Assembly: GCA_947631985.1 (NCBI GenBank)
Contig: CANRNK010000009.1
Span: 1-35,292, forward strand
Reading direction: 5' to 3'
Length of the DNA stretch: 35,292 nt
Origin: an uncultured Lachnospiraceae bacterium
Lineage (GTDB): Bacteria > Bacillota > Clostridia > Lachnospirales > Lachnospiraceae
Shown here in pieces: positions 16,689-25,607 of this stretch (the first letter of the stretch is position 1; every line of letters starts with the position of its first letter). The notes beneath the pieces are model-generated. The model saw nothing but the letters and a program-made list of their open reading frames with translations, did no database searches and had not been told where the DNA came from. A program made the translations under genes and the position numbers.

Positions 16689-18704
16689 ATGAAAAAAAAC
16701 ATTGTAATTATTGGGGCAGGATATGCAGGGATTCTGATCGCGAAAAAACTTGCAAAAAAATTAAAGAAAAACCAGGAAGTAGAGATTACGATTATTGATA
16801 AAAATCCATTCCACACGATGCTTACCGAGCTACATGAGGTTGCGGCAGGCCGTGTTGATGAGGATAGTATCAAAATCAGTCTACAGAAAGTTTTTGCCGG
16901 AAGAAAAGTAGCGGTCAAACTTGATACAATTGAAACAATTGATTATGATACAAAAACTGTAGTGGGCAAAGTTGCTAGTTATCAGTATGATTATCTGGTT
17001 CTTGCCGCTGGTTCGAAGCCAACTTTTTATGGGGTACCTGGAGCTGCAGAATTCACTTTCAAACTATGGTCTTATGACGACGCAATCCTTTTGAAAAATA
17101 GAATATTAGATGTATTTAGAAAAGCTTCCTGTGAAAAAAATCTGGAAGAAAAAAAGAAACTCCTTACTTTTTATGTTGTTGGTGCCGGCTTTACCGGAGT
17201 GGAAATGGTTGGTGAGTTAGCAGAATACGTCCCATTTTTATGTGAGAAATATGAAATTGACAGGAGCGACGTAACCATTGTCAATGTAGATGGTCTGAGC
17301 CGTCCTATTCCGAATCTTCCAGAAAAATTGTCCGCAAAGGTAGCAAAAAGATTAACTAAAATGGGTGTCGCATTAAGAATGAGCACCTCTGTTGCCAGCG
17401 TGGGACCTGATTACATTGAACTCAAAACTGGGGATAAGACAGAGCAATTTCCAGCCGGCACGGTTGTATGGGGAGCTGGAATCGAAAGTAGTGATATTAC
17501 TGCAAAAGCTGGGACAAATCATGAAATGCAGCGTGGCGGCAGAATTCAGGTTGATTCAAATCTGCGCTCGGTAAAAGATGAAAGTGTTTACGTAATTGGG
17601 GATAATATGTTCTATATTCCAGAAGGCGAAAAAAATGCAGTTCCTCAAATGGTTGAAAACTGTGAGCAATGTTCTGAAGTAGCAGCACATAATATCACAT
17701 CTTCTATTTTAGGAAAGAATGATCTTGAAGTTTATAAACCGTCCTTCCACGGTGTTATGGTTTGCATTGGTGGGCGCTATGGTGTAGCGCATGTTGGATT
17801 ACCGGGTCACTTTTTCAGCATGCCATCATTTTTTGCAATGCTTGCAAAACATTTTATAAATGTAATTTATTTTATTCAGGTATTGGGTTGGAATAAAGTG
17901 TTTAGTTATATCAAACATGAATTTTTTACAATAAGAAATAATAGAAGTTTTCTTGGTGGACACTTCTCTAATAAAACACCAAGTTTTCTTCTTGTTCCAC
18001 TTCGTGTCTGGCTTGGCGCGGTTTGGCTGTTTGAAGGAGTGATGAAGATTCTGGAAGGCTGGATGAACACACCGAAATTAACTGGATTCTTTGGAGGGGC
18101 AAAAAGCTGGTATGATATGATTTTATATCCCGCAGTTGCAGGTACTACGGATGCAGTTTCGGCTGCAACAACAGAGGTTGCAGTAGCGGCTACGGATGCA
18201 GTTTCCTCATCGACAGCAGTAGCTGATACAGCGGCTGGGGTTCCAGCAGTTGTAGGAGAGGCGTTGATCAACTTTGATTTCCTTGGACTGATTAGATTCA
18301 TCTTTGTAACTGGGACAGATCTTGCAAGCGCTACTTTGAGTGATCTCGCGTTTAAACTTGATATTCCGGTGATGAATTGGTTTGTTGATACACTTATTCT
18401 TCCAAATGATAGCATTCAGATTATGATGCAGATTTTTATTGTTGTAGCAGAAATACTGATAGGACTTGCTCTCATGGGAGGGTTATTTACAGCTCCGGCA
18501 GCAGCAGTATCCCTTGTTTTGCAGTTCATGTTTGTATGTACGACGGGATTGTATCTCGGAACGTTCTGGATGATTTTTGCCGGAATAGCTGTCTTAATTG
18601 GAGCAGGAAGAACATTGGGACTTGACTATTATGCAATGCCTCAATTAAAGAAACTATGGAAGAAAATACCTTTTGTAAAAAAATGGTATCTCTACCATGA
18701 CTAA
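16689..18704 (+). CDS. ndh2: type II NADH dehydrogenase (Ndh2) fused to C-terminal DoxX-like membrane domain; FLEET-type
   Basis: IVIIGAGYAGILIAKKL, TFYVVGAGFTGVEMVGELAEYVP, GTVVWGAGIESSDI, SVYVIGDN; C-terminal LRVWLGAVWLFEGVMKI and VVAEILIGLALMGGLFTAPAAAVSL membrane segments. Confidence 0.88.
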   Translation: MKKNIVIIGAGYAGILIAKKLAKKLKKNQEVEITIIDKNPFHTMLTELHEVAAGRVDEDSIKISLQKVFAGRKVAVKLDTIETIDYDTKTVVGKVASYQYDYLVLAAGSKPTFYGVPGAAEFTFKLWSYDDAILLKNRILDVFRKASCEKNLEEKKKLLTFYVVGAGFTGVEMVGELAEYVPFLCEKYEIDRSDVTIVNVDGLSRPIPNLPEKLSAKVAKRLTKMGVALRMSTSVASVGPDYIELKTGDKTEQFPAGTVVWGAGIESSDITAKAGTNHEMQRGGRIQVDSNLRSVKDESVYVIGDNMFYIPEGEKNAVPQMVENCEQCSEVAAHNITSSILGKNDLEVYKPSFHGVMVCIGGRYGVAHVGLPGHFFSMPSFFAMLAKHFINVIYFIQVLGWNKVFSYIKHEFFTIRNNRSFLGGHFSNKTPSFLLVPLRVWLGAVWLFEGVMKILEGWMNTPKLTGFFGGAKSWYDMILYPAVAGTTDAVSAATTEVAVAATDAVSSSTAVADTAAGVPAVVGEALINFDFLGLIRFIFVTGTDLASATLSDLAFKLDIPVMNWFVDTLILPNDSIQIMMQIFIVVAEILIGLALMGGLFTAPAAAVSLVLQFMFVCTTGLYLGTFWMIFAGIAVLIGAGRTLGLDYYAMPQLKKLWKKIPFVKKWYLYHD

Positions 18705-19677
18705 GAATGGGAAAACAGGTGAAAACATTACGATGTTCTTATTTGATCAGGCATTTTTACAAGTAAAGATAGAAATAGAGAAGGCACTAACAGGCTCACC
18801 GCTTATAATAAGAGAGTATTTGTCGCATTTGTCGCACTCGCAAGGTAAGCTTATCAGAGCCAGATCTGTTCTGGTTGTAGCACAGGATGCAGAAGGATTG
18901 ATTCCTGAGGCGGCAGTGTTAGCAGCTGTAGCAATAGAAATTCTTCATTTGGCATCCCTGGTTCATGATGATGTGATAGATGATGCAGATTTAAGAAGAG
19001 GCAATACGACAGTACAAAAAAAATATGGCAAAAGAACAGCGGTCATTTGTGGAGATTATTTATTAGCACTTTCTCTTAAGATGTTATCAAGGATAGAAGA
19101 TAAAAAGGAATTTCACACCTCGAAGTTTCCTGATTATGTAGGTAGATTATGCCTTGGAGAGTTAAACCAGTATTTAAATAATCATAATACAGGTCTTTCG
19201 GTATATGGTTATCTTAAAATCATCTCTGGGAAAACAGCTGCTCTATTTGAGGCGGCATTCTTCGCTGGAGCGGTTGCAAGTGAAAAAAATAGCATGGAGA
19301 TAGCTTGCTATCAAAAAATCGGACATTGCGTAGGCATGATGTTTCAACTGATGGACGATTGCCTGGATTTTGATAACACAATAGAACAGGCAAGGAAGCC
19401 GGTGCAGTCTGATTATGAAAATGGCGTAATCACACTTCCGTTAATCCATACATTTCAACAGGATGCAAAATTGAAATTACAGGCAGATCAGGGAAAGCTT
19501 ACTCGGGAAGAAATTAATAAATCAGTAGAAAAATCAAATGGACTTGGATTTACCAGGTTTTTGATGGAGCGATTTAATACGAAAGCGATGAGACAGATTG
19601 AAAAGCTTAATCCAAGTGATCAACAACGAAGTGATCTGACTAGAATTTTAGAGCTTGCTTCGGGAAAAGCTATTTAG
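18697..19677 (+). CDS. polyprenyl diphosphate synthase (FLEET demethylmenaquinone branch; DmkB-like)
   Basis: HLASLVHDDVIDDADLRRG (FARM) and FQLMDDCLDFD (SARM); an alternative start at 18733 (MFLFDQAF) is possible. Confidence 0.9.
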   Translation: MTKNGKTGENITMFLFDQAFLQVKIEIEKALTGSPLIIREYLSHLSHSQGKLIRARSVLVVAQDAEGLIPEAAVLAAVAIEILHLASLVHDDVIDDADLRRGNTTVQKKYGKRTAVICGDYLLALSLKMLSRIEDKKEFHTSKFPDYVGRLCLGELNQYLNNHNTGLSVYGYLKIISGKTAALFEAAFFAGAVASEKNSMEIACYQKIGHCVGMMFQLMDDCLDFDNTIEQARKPVQSDYENGVITLPLIHTFQQDAKLKLQADQGKLTREEINKSVEKSNGLGFTRFLMERFNTKAMRQIEKLNPSDQQRSDLTRILELASGKAI

Positions 19678-19698
19678 AAGAAAGCGGGAGGATCAAAA

Positions 19699-20601
19699 GT
19701 GCTCAATAATTTTTTTCAGTATACGGAAATTAAAACAAAAATCACCAGCACTTTTACATTTGCGCTAACACTTGCTTTTTTACTGTATTGGGATCAAAAA
19801 ATGGATTGGAAGAGAACGCTCGTTTTCTTTTTGGCAATGCTGTTATTTGACCTGACAACAACAGCAATTAATAATTATATTGATTCAAAAGACAATGGAC
19901 AGACGCTTGCATTTAAAAGAAAAACTTCACTCGCTGTAATTTTTGTGCTGTTTGCACTGAGCACAGTGTTAGGACTATACCTTGCATACTTATCAGACTT
20001 GGTAATACTTTTAGCAGGAGCAGTGTGTTTTGCCTGTGGGGTGTTTTATACCTATGGACCAATTCCGATTTCAAGGCAGCCTCTTGGAGAAGTTTTCTCG
20101 GGATTCTTTTATGGATTTATGATTCCGTTTATTTTGGTATATCTGAATACGCCTAAGGGTACGTATCTATGGTATGAACTTAGTTCAAAGAGTGTTTCAG
20201 TAGAAATTATGTTTATTCCGTTTTTGATCTTGATTCTGCTTTCGCTCATCCCGTTTGCGACGACTGCAAATATTATGCTGGCAAATAATATATGTGATTT
20301 GGAAAAAGATATCACAGTAAAAAGATATACGCTTCCCTTTTATATTGGAAAAGCTGCACTTCCCCTGTTTGCGGGATTATACGGAATCACGTATCTGGCG
20401 ACAATCGTTATGGTGGTGCTTGGTATTTTTCCGGTAATTAGTTTGCTGGCATTAATTACGCTAATACCGGTCATTAGAAATATTCGGATTTTCTTTAAAA
20501 AGCAGATAAAAGAAGAAACCTTTATCTGCTCCATCAAGAACTTTATGTGGATTATGGGAGCAAATACCGTGCTACTTGCCATAGGAAGTTATTTAAAATA
20601 G
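19699..20601 (+). CDS. UbiA-family prenyltransferase (1,4-dihydroxy-2-naphthoate prenyltransferase-like; DmkA-like)
   Basis: NNYIDSKDNGQ (NDxxD-like) and NNICDLEKDITVKRYTLPFYIGK; about 9 TM segments. Confidence 0.88.
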   Translation: MLNNFFQYTEIKTKITSTFTFALTLAFLLYWDQKMDWKRTLVFFLAMLLFDLTTTAINNYIDSKDNGQTLAFKRKTSLAVIFVLFALSTVLGLYLAYLSDLVILLAGAVCFACGVFYTYGPIPISRQPLGEVFSGFFYGFMIPFILVYLNTPKGTYLWYELSSKSVSVEIMFIPFLILILLSLIPFATTANIMLANNICDLEKDITVKRYTLPFYIGKAALPLFAGLYGITYLATIVMVVLGIFPVISLLALITLIPVIRNIRIFFKKQIKEETFICSIKNFMWIMGANTVLLAIGSYLK

Positions 20602-20680
20602 GTTTATTCTTCCGTGAAACCGGATTGTAATAAAGATAAATGAATGATTTAGCCGTATTACGGCGGAATGGAGGACAATT

Positions 20681-21730
20681 ATGAAAAAAGCGATTACCAT
20701 TTTACTTGGAATCACTATGACAGCTGCACTTCTTGTAGGATGTGGAAGCACAGCGGAGACAACACCTGCAGCAGAAACAGCTGTAGAAGAAACAACAGAA
20801 GCAGGTGGCGTGAAAACCGGTCTTGCAGTAGTTAGTTCAGTTGCAAAATCAACCAATCCAGCTGAAGAAGATGGATTAGGACAGGTTGACTCTACAGTTG
20901 TAGCAGTGCTTGTAGGGGAAGACGGAAAAATAATTGATTGTAAAATCGATGCAATCCAGACAAAAATCAATTTCTCAGCAGAAGGTAAAATCACTTCAGA
21001 TCTTGCAGCAGAAATCAAGACAAAACAGGAACTTGGAGCAGACTATGGACTTGGAAAAGCTTCAGGAATCAAAAAAGAATGGAATGAGCAGGCAAATGCA
21101 TTAGCTGATTATGTTGTTGGCAAAACAGTAGAAGAAGTGAAAGGCATTGCAGTTGCAGAAGGCGTTCCTACAGATGCAGACCTTACTTCATCAGTAACAA
21201 TTAAAATTGGTGATTATATCACTGCAATTGAGAAGGCAGTAGCTGGAGCGGAAGCACTTGGCGCTGGAAACGAAGATAAGCTTGGCCTTGCAATTGAAAC
21301 ATCAGCTAGTAAATCAACGGATGCAACAGCAGAAGAAGAAGGATTGATTCAAGCTTATACATTCTACTCAGCTGTTACAACAGATGCTGATGGTAAAGTG
21401 ACAAGCTGCTTAATTGATGCTTCCCAGGGAAGTGTTAACTTTGATGCAACAGGCTCAATTACAACTGATTTAGCGGTAGCACCATTGACAAAACAGGAAT
21501 TAAAAGATGAATATGGTATGAAATCTGCTTCTGCAATTGGTGCAGAATGGTATACACAGGCTGATTCATTTGCAACTTATGTAACTGGAAAAACAGCAGC
21601 AGAAGTAACTGGAATTGCTGTTTCAGAAGAAGGACTTGCAGCAGATGCAGACTTGATTAGTTCAGTTACTGTTCATATTGGATCTTTTATTTCAATCGTT
21701 GAGAAAGCAATTGCAAATACTGCAAACTAA
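20681..21730 (+). CDS. PplA-like lipoprotein with two repeated predicted FMN-carrying domains
   Basis: Lipobox LLVGCGS; two roughly 150-aa repeats each ending DADLtSSVT(I/V)xIGxxIxxxEKAxA; next to ndh2 and apbE. Confidence 0.8.
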   Translation: MKKAITILLGITMTAALLVGCGSTAETTPAAETAVEETTEAGGVKTGLAVVSSVAKSTNPAEEDGLGQVDSTVVAVLVGEDGKIIDCKIDAIQTKINFSAEGKITSDLAAEIKTKQELGADYGLGKASGIKKEWNEQANALADYVVGKTVEEVKGIAVAEGVPTDADLTSSVTIKIGDYITAIEKAVAGAEALGAGNEDKLGLAIETSASKSTDATAEEEGLIQAYTFYSAVTTDADGKVTSCLIDASQGSVNFDATGSITTDLAVAPLTKQELKDEYGMKSASAIGAEWYTQADSFATYVTGKTAAEVTGIAVSEEGLAADADLISSVTVHIGSFISIVEKAIANTAN

Positions 21731-21764
21731 TGGCAATATAAGTAATATCAGAACACTTTAATTG

Positions 21765-21804
21765 AGGGGATGCATCTACTATTTATAATAGTGTCGCATC
21801 CCCT
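21765..21804 (+). terminator. hairpin (terminator/processing stem) after the pplA-like gene
   Basis: AGGGGATGC...ACTATT-tat-AATAGT...GCATCCCCT followed by TGTTTCTTCT. Confidence 0.6.
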
Positions 21805-21841
21805 GTTTCTTCTATGACAGATGTGCATGAGGTAGTAGTAA

Positions 21842-22894
21842 GTGAGAAAGAAAATTGGTACAATTGCATTAGTGGTGAGTTTAATATTAAGTATGACGGC
21901 CTGTGCACCGAGCGAAAAAAGATATGAAGCTTCTTTTTTGGAGCTGTTTGATACCGTGACTACAGTTGTTGGGTATGCAAAGGATGAAGAGACCTTTACT
22001 GAATATACACAAATGATTTATGATTATATGGAGGAATATCATCAGCTTTATGATATTTATCATGATTATGAAGGAATCAACAACATAAAAACAATTAATG
22101 ATAATGCTGGAATTCTGCCAGTTAAGGTGGATCAAAAAATAATTGATTTATTACTTGAATCCAAAGAAATCGAGAAAATAACCAATCATAAAATGAACGT
22201 AGCCTATGGCGCTGTGCTGAAAGTCTGGCATGATTATAGAACGGAAGGTATTGAATCCCCTGAGATGGCGAAGCTTCCACCACTTGAAATGCTGCGTGAG
22301 ATGTCAGAGCATACGAATATGAATGAAATTGTAATTAATGAGGAAGAATCGACTGTTTTTTTGTCAGATCCCGAAATGAGCCTTGATGTTGGAGCGATTG
22401 CAAAGGGATATGCAACAGAAATGACAGCTAACTATATAGAAGAGCAAGGTTTTGAAAATGGAATGATTTCGGTCGGTGGAAATGTCAGAACGATTGGCCA
22501 TAAAGTGGGAGAAGGCGGAGAAGCACTTGCCTGGAATGTTGGAATCCAGAATCCGGAAGTAGAAAGTGAAATGACAACGATTCACATTTTGGAGCTTCAA
22601 GATATGTCGCTTGTAACGAGTGGAGTCTATGAGCGTTATTATACAGTCGATGGAAAGCAGTATCATCATATCATCGATCCGTCGACACTGCTTCCATCAG
22701 AAGAATACCAGTCTGTTTCGATTGTATGCCAAGATAGTGGAAGGGCAGATGCGTTCTCGACCGCAGTTTTTAATATGTCGTTAGAGGAAGGAAAACAACT
22801 GATCGAGTCACAGAAAGATACGGAAGCATTTTGGATTTTAAATGACGGAAGCTTCGTATACAGCTCTGGTTTTGAACAGTTTATTAAGGAGTAA
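21842..22894 (+). CDS. apbE: FAD:protein FMN transferase (ApbE family; FmnB-like lipoprotein)
   Basis: SLDVGAIAKGYATEMTANYIEEQGFENGMISVGGNVRTIG; VTSGVYERYYTVDGKQYHHIIDPSTLLP; GTG start; lipobox MTACAP. Confidence 0.93.
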   Translation: MRKKIGTIALVVSLILSMTACAPSEKRYEASFLELFDTVTTVVGYAKDEETFTEYTQMIYDYMEEYHQLYDIYHDYEGINNIKTINDNAGILPVKVDQKIIDLLLESKEIEKITNHKMNVAYGAVLKVWHDYRTEGIESPEMAKLPPLEMLREMSEHTNMNEIVINEEESTVFLSDPEMSLDVGAIAKGYATEMTANYIEEQGFENGMISVGGNVRTIGHKVGEGGEALAWNVGIQNPEVESEMTTIHILELQDMSLVTSGVYERYYTVDGKQYHHIIDPSTLLPSEEYQSVSIVCQDSGRADAFSTAVFNMSLEEGKQLIESQKDTEAFWILNDGSFVYSSGFEQFIKE

Positions 22895-22902
22895 AGTTAA
22901 GA

Positions 22903-23271
22903 ATGATAAAACGGAATGATATCATCCTAGGTGTAGTAGCACTTCTGGTAGCGCTTGCATTTTATCTTTTCTTCTCGCTCACCAAAAGTGATGGAAGCAA
23001 AGTTGAAATTACGGTACAAGGTGAAGTCTATGAAACACTAGAGCTTAGTCAGGACCAGTCCTTCTTGATTACATTGGAGAATGGAGAATACAATACAGTT
23101 GTGATAGAAGATGGCTATGTGAGGATGTCGGAGGCCGATTGTCCAGATAAGCTATGTGTCAAGCACAACAAGATACATTACAACCATGAGACCATTGTCT
23201 GCCTTCCGCATAAGGTAGTGGTTGAAATTGTGAATGGTGAGGCCAATACGGTTGACCTCATTGCAAAATAA
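22903..23271 (+). CDS. NusG domain II-containing membrane-anchored protein (EetA-like)
   Basis: N-terminal TM then IEDGYVRMSEADCPDKLCVKHNKI...IVCLPHKVVVEIV, typical of NusG_II (DUF) proteins in FLEET loci. Confidence 0.8.
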   Translation: MIKRNDIILGVVALLVALAFYLFFSLTKSDGSKVEITVQGEVYETLELSQDQSFLITLENGEYNTVVIEDGYVRMSEADCPDKLCVKHNKIHYNHETIVCLPHKVVVEIVNGEANTVDLIAK

Positions 23272-23286
23272 TCGGGAGTTTATAGA

Positions 23287-23799
23287 ATGAAAACAAAAAA
23301 AATTGCAGTTTTCGGTGTATTAATTGCATTGGCATTTGTACTTAGTTATATTGAAAGTCTGATTCCGATTCCGGTTCCTATTCCGGGAATTAAGCTTGGA
23401 CTGGCCAATCTTGTTGTGATGACTGGACTTTATCTCGTTGGGGAAAAAGAAGCTTTTGTTCTATCTCTTGTACGAATTTTGCTCGTAAGTTTTACTTTTG
23501 GGAGTCCCTCTACGTTTCTTTTTAGCTTCGCAGGAGGAGTACTGAGCTGTTTATGCATGATACTGTTAAAAAGGAGCAATCTGTTTGGGATGACGGGTGT
23601 TAGTATTGCTGGTGGGATTGCACATAACGTTGGTCAGATTTTAATTGCTATGCTGATTGTACATAACGTAATGATGGTTTATTATCTTCCGTTTTTGTTA
23701 ATTTCAGGCGTTCTGACAGGTTTCGCAATAGGGTTGGTAGGCTCGCTTATTATTGGCAACTTGAAGAAGTATCATGTTATGCAGGGAAAAGGCAGGTGA
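23287..23799 (+). CDS. Gx transporter family protein (heptaprenyl diphosphate synthase component I-like; EetB-like)
   Basis: VLSYIESLIPIPVPIPGIKLGLANLVVM...LVRILLVSFTFGSPSTFLFSFAGG; GGIAHNVGQILIA. Confidence 0.85.
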   Translation: MKTKKIAVFGVLIALAFVLSYIESLIPIPVPIPGIKLGLANLVVMTGLYLVGEKEAFVLSLVRILLVSFTFGSPSTFLFSFAGGVLSCLCMILLKRSNLFGMTGVSIAGGIAHNVGQILIAMLIVHNVMMVYYLPFLLISGVLTGFAIGLVGSLIIGNLKKYHVMQGKGR

Positions 23800-23803
23800 C
23801 GGA

Positions 23804-24478
23804 ATGATCAGAGAGGTAGATTTGGATGAAATATCAGATGGAAAAAGATATCATGCCAATGATCTGGTAAAAGCAGATTGTAATGATTGCATCAATTGTA
23901 ATGAATGTTGCACTGGCATGGGCAATTCGATTATACTGGACCCCTATGATATTGCACTGCTTTCAAGTGGACTAGAGCTAAGCTTTGAGCATTTAATGAA
24001 TGGGAAGATAGAATTGAATCTTGTGGATGGTCTTATCCTTCCGAACCTTGTCATGGATTCGGAGAGAGAACAATGCCTGTTTTTAAACCAACAGGGAAGA
24101 TGTAGCATTCATGCTTTCAGACCTGGCATTTGCAGACTGTTTCCTCTGGGGCGAGTGTATGAAAATAATTCGTTTCAGTATTTTTTGCAGACAAAAGAGT
24201 GTCGAAAGACAAACAGGACAAAAATCAAAGTAAAAAAATGGATTGGACTGCCGAATTTTAGGGACTATGAAAGTTTTGTTTTGCACTGGCATGATTTTTT
24301 ACTGGAGGTACAGCGCATAATCAGAGAGCATGCAGAAGCAGCATATGTAAAAAACCTCAATCTATACCTGTTAAAATTATTTTATCAGACAAGATATGAA
24401 GCAGATTCTGACTTCTTTTCTCAATTTGACCAGAGACTATCTATGGCAAAGGATTATGTGGGTTCACTTTCAGAATGA
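23804..24478 (+). CDS. YkgJ-family cysteine cluster protein
   Basis: DCNDCINCNECCTGMG ... QCLFLNQQGRCSIHAFRPGICRLFPLG; start 4 nt after the EetB-like stop. Confidence 0.85.
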   Translation: MIREVDLDEISDGKRYHANDLVKADCNDCINCNECCTGMGNSIILDPYDIALLSSGLELSFEHLMNGKIELNLVDGLILPNLVMDSEREQCLFLNQQGRCSIHAFRPGICRLFPLGRVYENNSFQYFLQTKECRKTNRTKIKVKKWIGLPNFRDYESFVLHWHDFLLEVQRIIREHAEAAYVKNLNLYLLKLFYQTRYEADSDFFSQFDQRLSMAKDYVGSLSE

Positions 24479-24490
24479 CAGGAGGATGTT

Positions 24491-25549
24491 ATGTTTGTTA
24501 AAGTTTTTGTTATGACACACAAAGAATTTCCAATCCCACCTGACCCGGTTTACATTCCCTTGCAGGTTGGACGTAGTCTGTCGAATGATCTGGGCTTTTT
24601 GGGAGATCATACCGGAGACAATATTTCGGATAAAAACCGATCTTTTTGCGAATTGACTGGCATGTACTGGATTTGGAAGAACTTAAAAACAGAAGGGTAT
24701 GTTGGAGTGTGTCATTATAGAAGATATCCAGTTAATGAAAAGAACCTTATTATGACTGAAGAAGAGTATCTGTCCATTCTGAAAGAATATGAGTTTATCA
24801 CGACCAAAAAACTGACCCTCAATTTTTCTTATTACGATGGTTATGCAGCAAATCATAATATACGGGATTTAGATGTGACGGGTGAGGTGATTAGGGAGAA
24901 ATTTCCAGAGTATTATCCTGCGTTTCTAAGACTTGTGCATCAAAATCAGACCTATTTTGGGAACATTATCATCACATCGAAAGAAAATTTTGACGCATAT
25001 GCGTCCTGGGTCTTTGCTATTTTATTTGAGACAGAGGAAAGAATAGATATTTCAGAATATGATGATTATCACAAAAGAGTATTTGGATTTTTATCGGAAT
25101 TTCTTCTTACGGTATGGCTGGATGTGAATAGACTTTCCGTGTATGAAATTATGGTTGGGATGACTTCTGAAAAGTATGAAACCATGGATGTGAAAGACGC
25201 GATAGCTGCATACTTTGCAAAGAAGGACCTTGTGGGTGCAAAGAAATATTTACAGGACACGTTACAAAAAAGACCTGATATTTTAATGGAAGCATCGGAT
25301 ATAACGGGTGAGTTAAAACTTGCCATGCAAATGATAGCAACGTTTGAACGCGAATATCAGGAATCGAAAAGCGCATTATTAGATTCTGTACAGGATTTCA
25401 AAGAACTGGTAAAACATTTTGAAAAAGTGAATGCGATTGTCCGGAGGCAAAAAAATCTCACTTTTCAAACAGAAGATCTTGCATATTTACAGAGCAGATG
25501 CATTTCGAAGACGATGCTTCAAATTGCAATGGAACTAATGGTAAAATGA
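24491..25549 (+). CDS. DUF4422 domain-containing protein (putative glycosyltransferase)
   Basis: VGRSLSNDLGFLGDHTGDNISDKNRSFCELTGMYWIWKNLKTEGYVGVCHYRRY matches the DUF4422 pattern. Confidence 0.8.
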   Translation: MFVKVFVMTHKEFPIPPDPVYIPLQVGRSLSNDLGFLGDHTGDNISDKNRSFCELTGMYWIWKNLKTEGYVGVCHYRRYPVNEKNLIMTEEEYLSILKEYEFITTKKLTLNFSYYDGYAANHNIRDLDVTGEVIREKFPEYYPAFLRLVHQNQTYFGNIIITSKENFDAYASWVFAILFETEERIDISEYDDYHKRVFGFLSEFLLTVWLDVNRLSVYEIMVGMTSEKYETMDVKDAIAAYFAKKDLVGAKKYLQDTLQKRPDILMEASDITGELKLAMQMIATFEREYQESKSALLDSVQDFKELVKHFEKVNAIVRRQKNLTFQTEDLAYLQSRCISKTMLQIAMELMVK

Positions 25550-25607
25550 TACAAATTATTCTAAAGTGCGGTGGTTTTCTTGTATCTCGTCAGGAAAGGA
25601 GATTTGG

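Noticed and set aside
17906-18415. 169-aa minus-strand ORF antisense to ndh2
   Set aside because: Arises from the low-complexity Ala/Thr/Val-coding stretch on the opposite strand.
16689-25549. Treating the electron-transfer locus as a wholly new system
   Set aside because: Gene set matches the described Listeria-type FLEET pathway; only the regulator, leader elements and trailing genes look potentially new.
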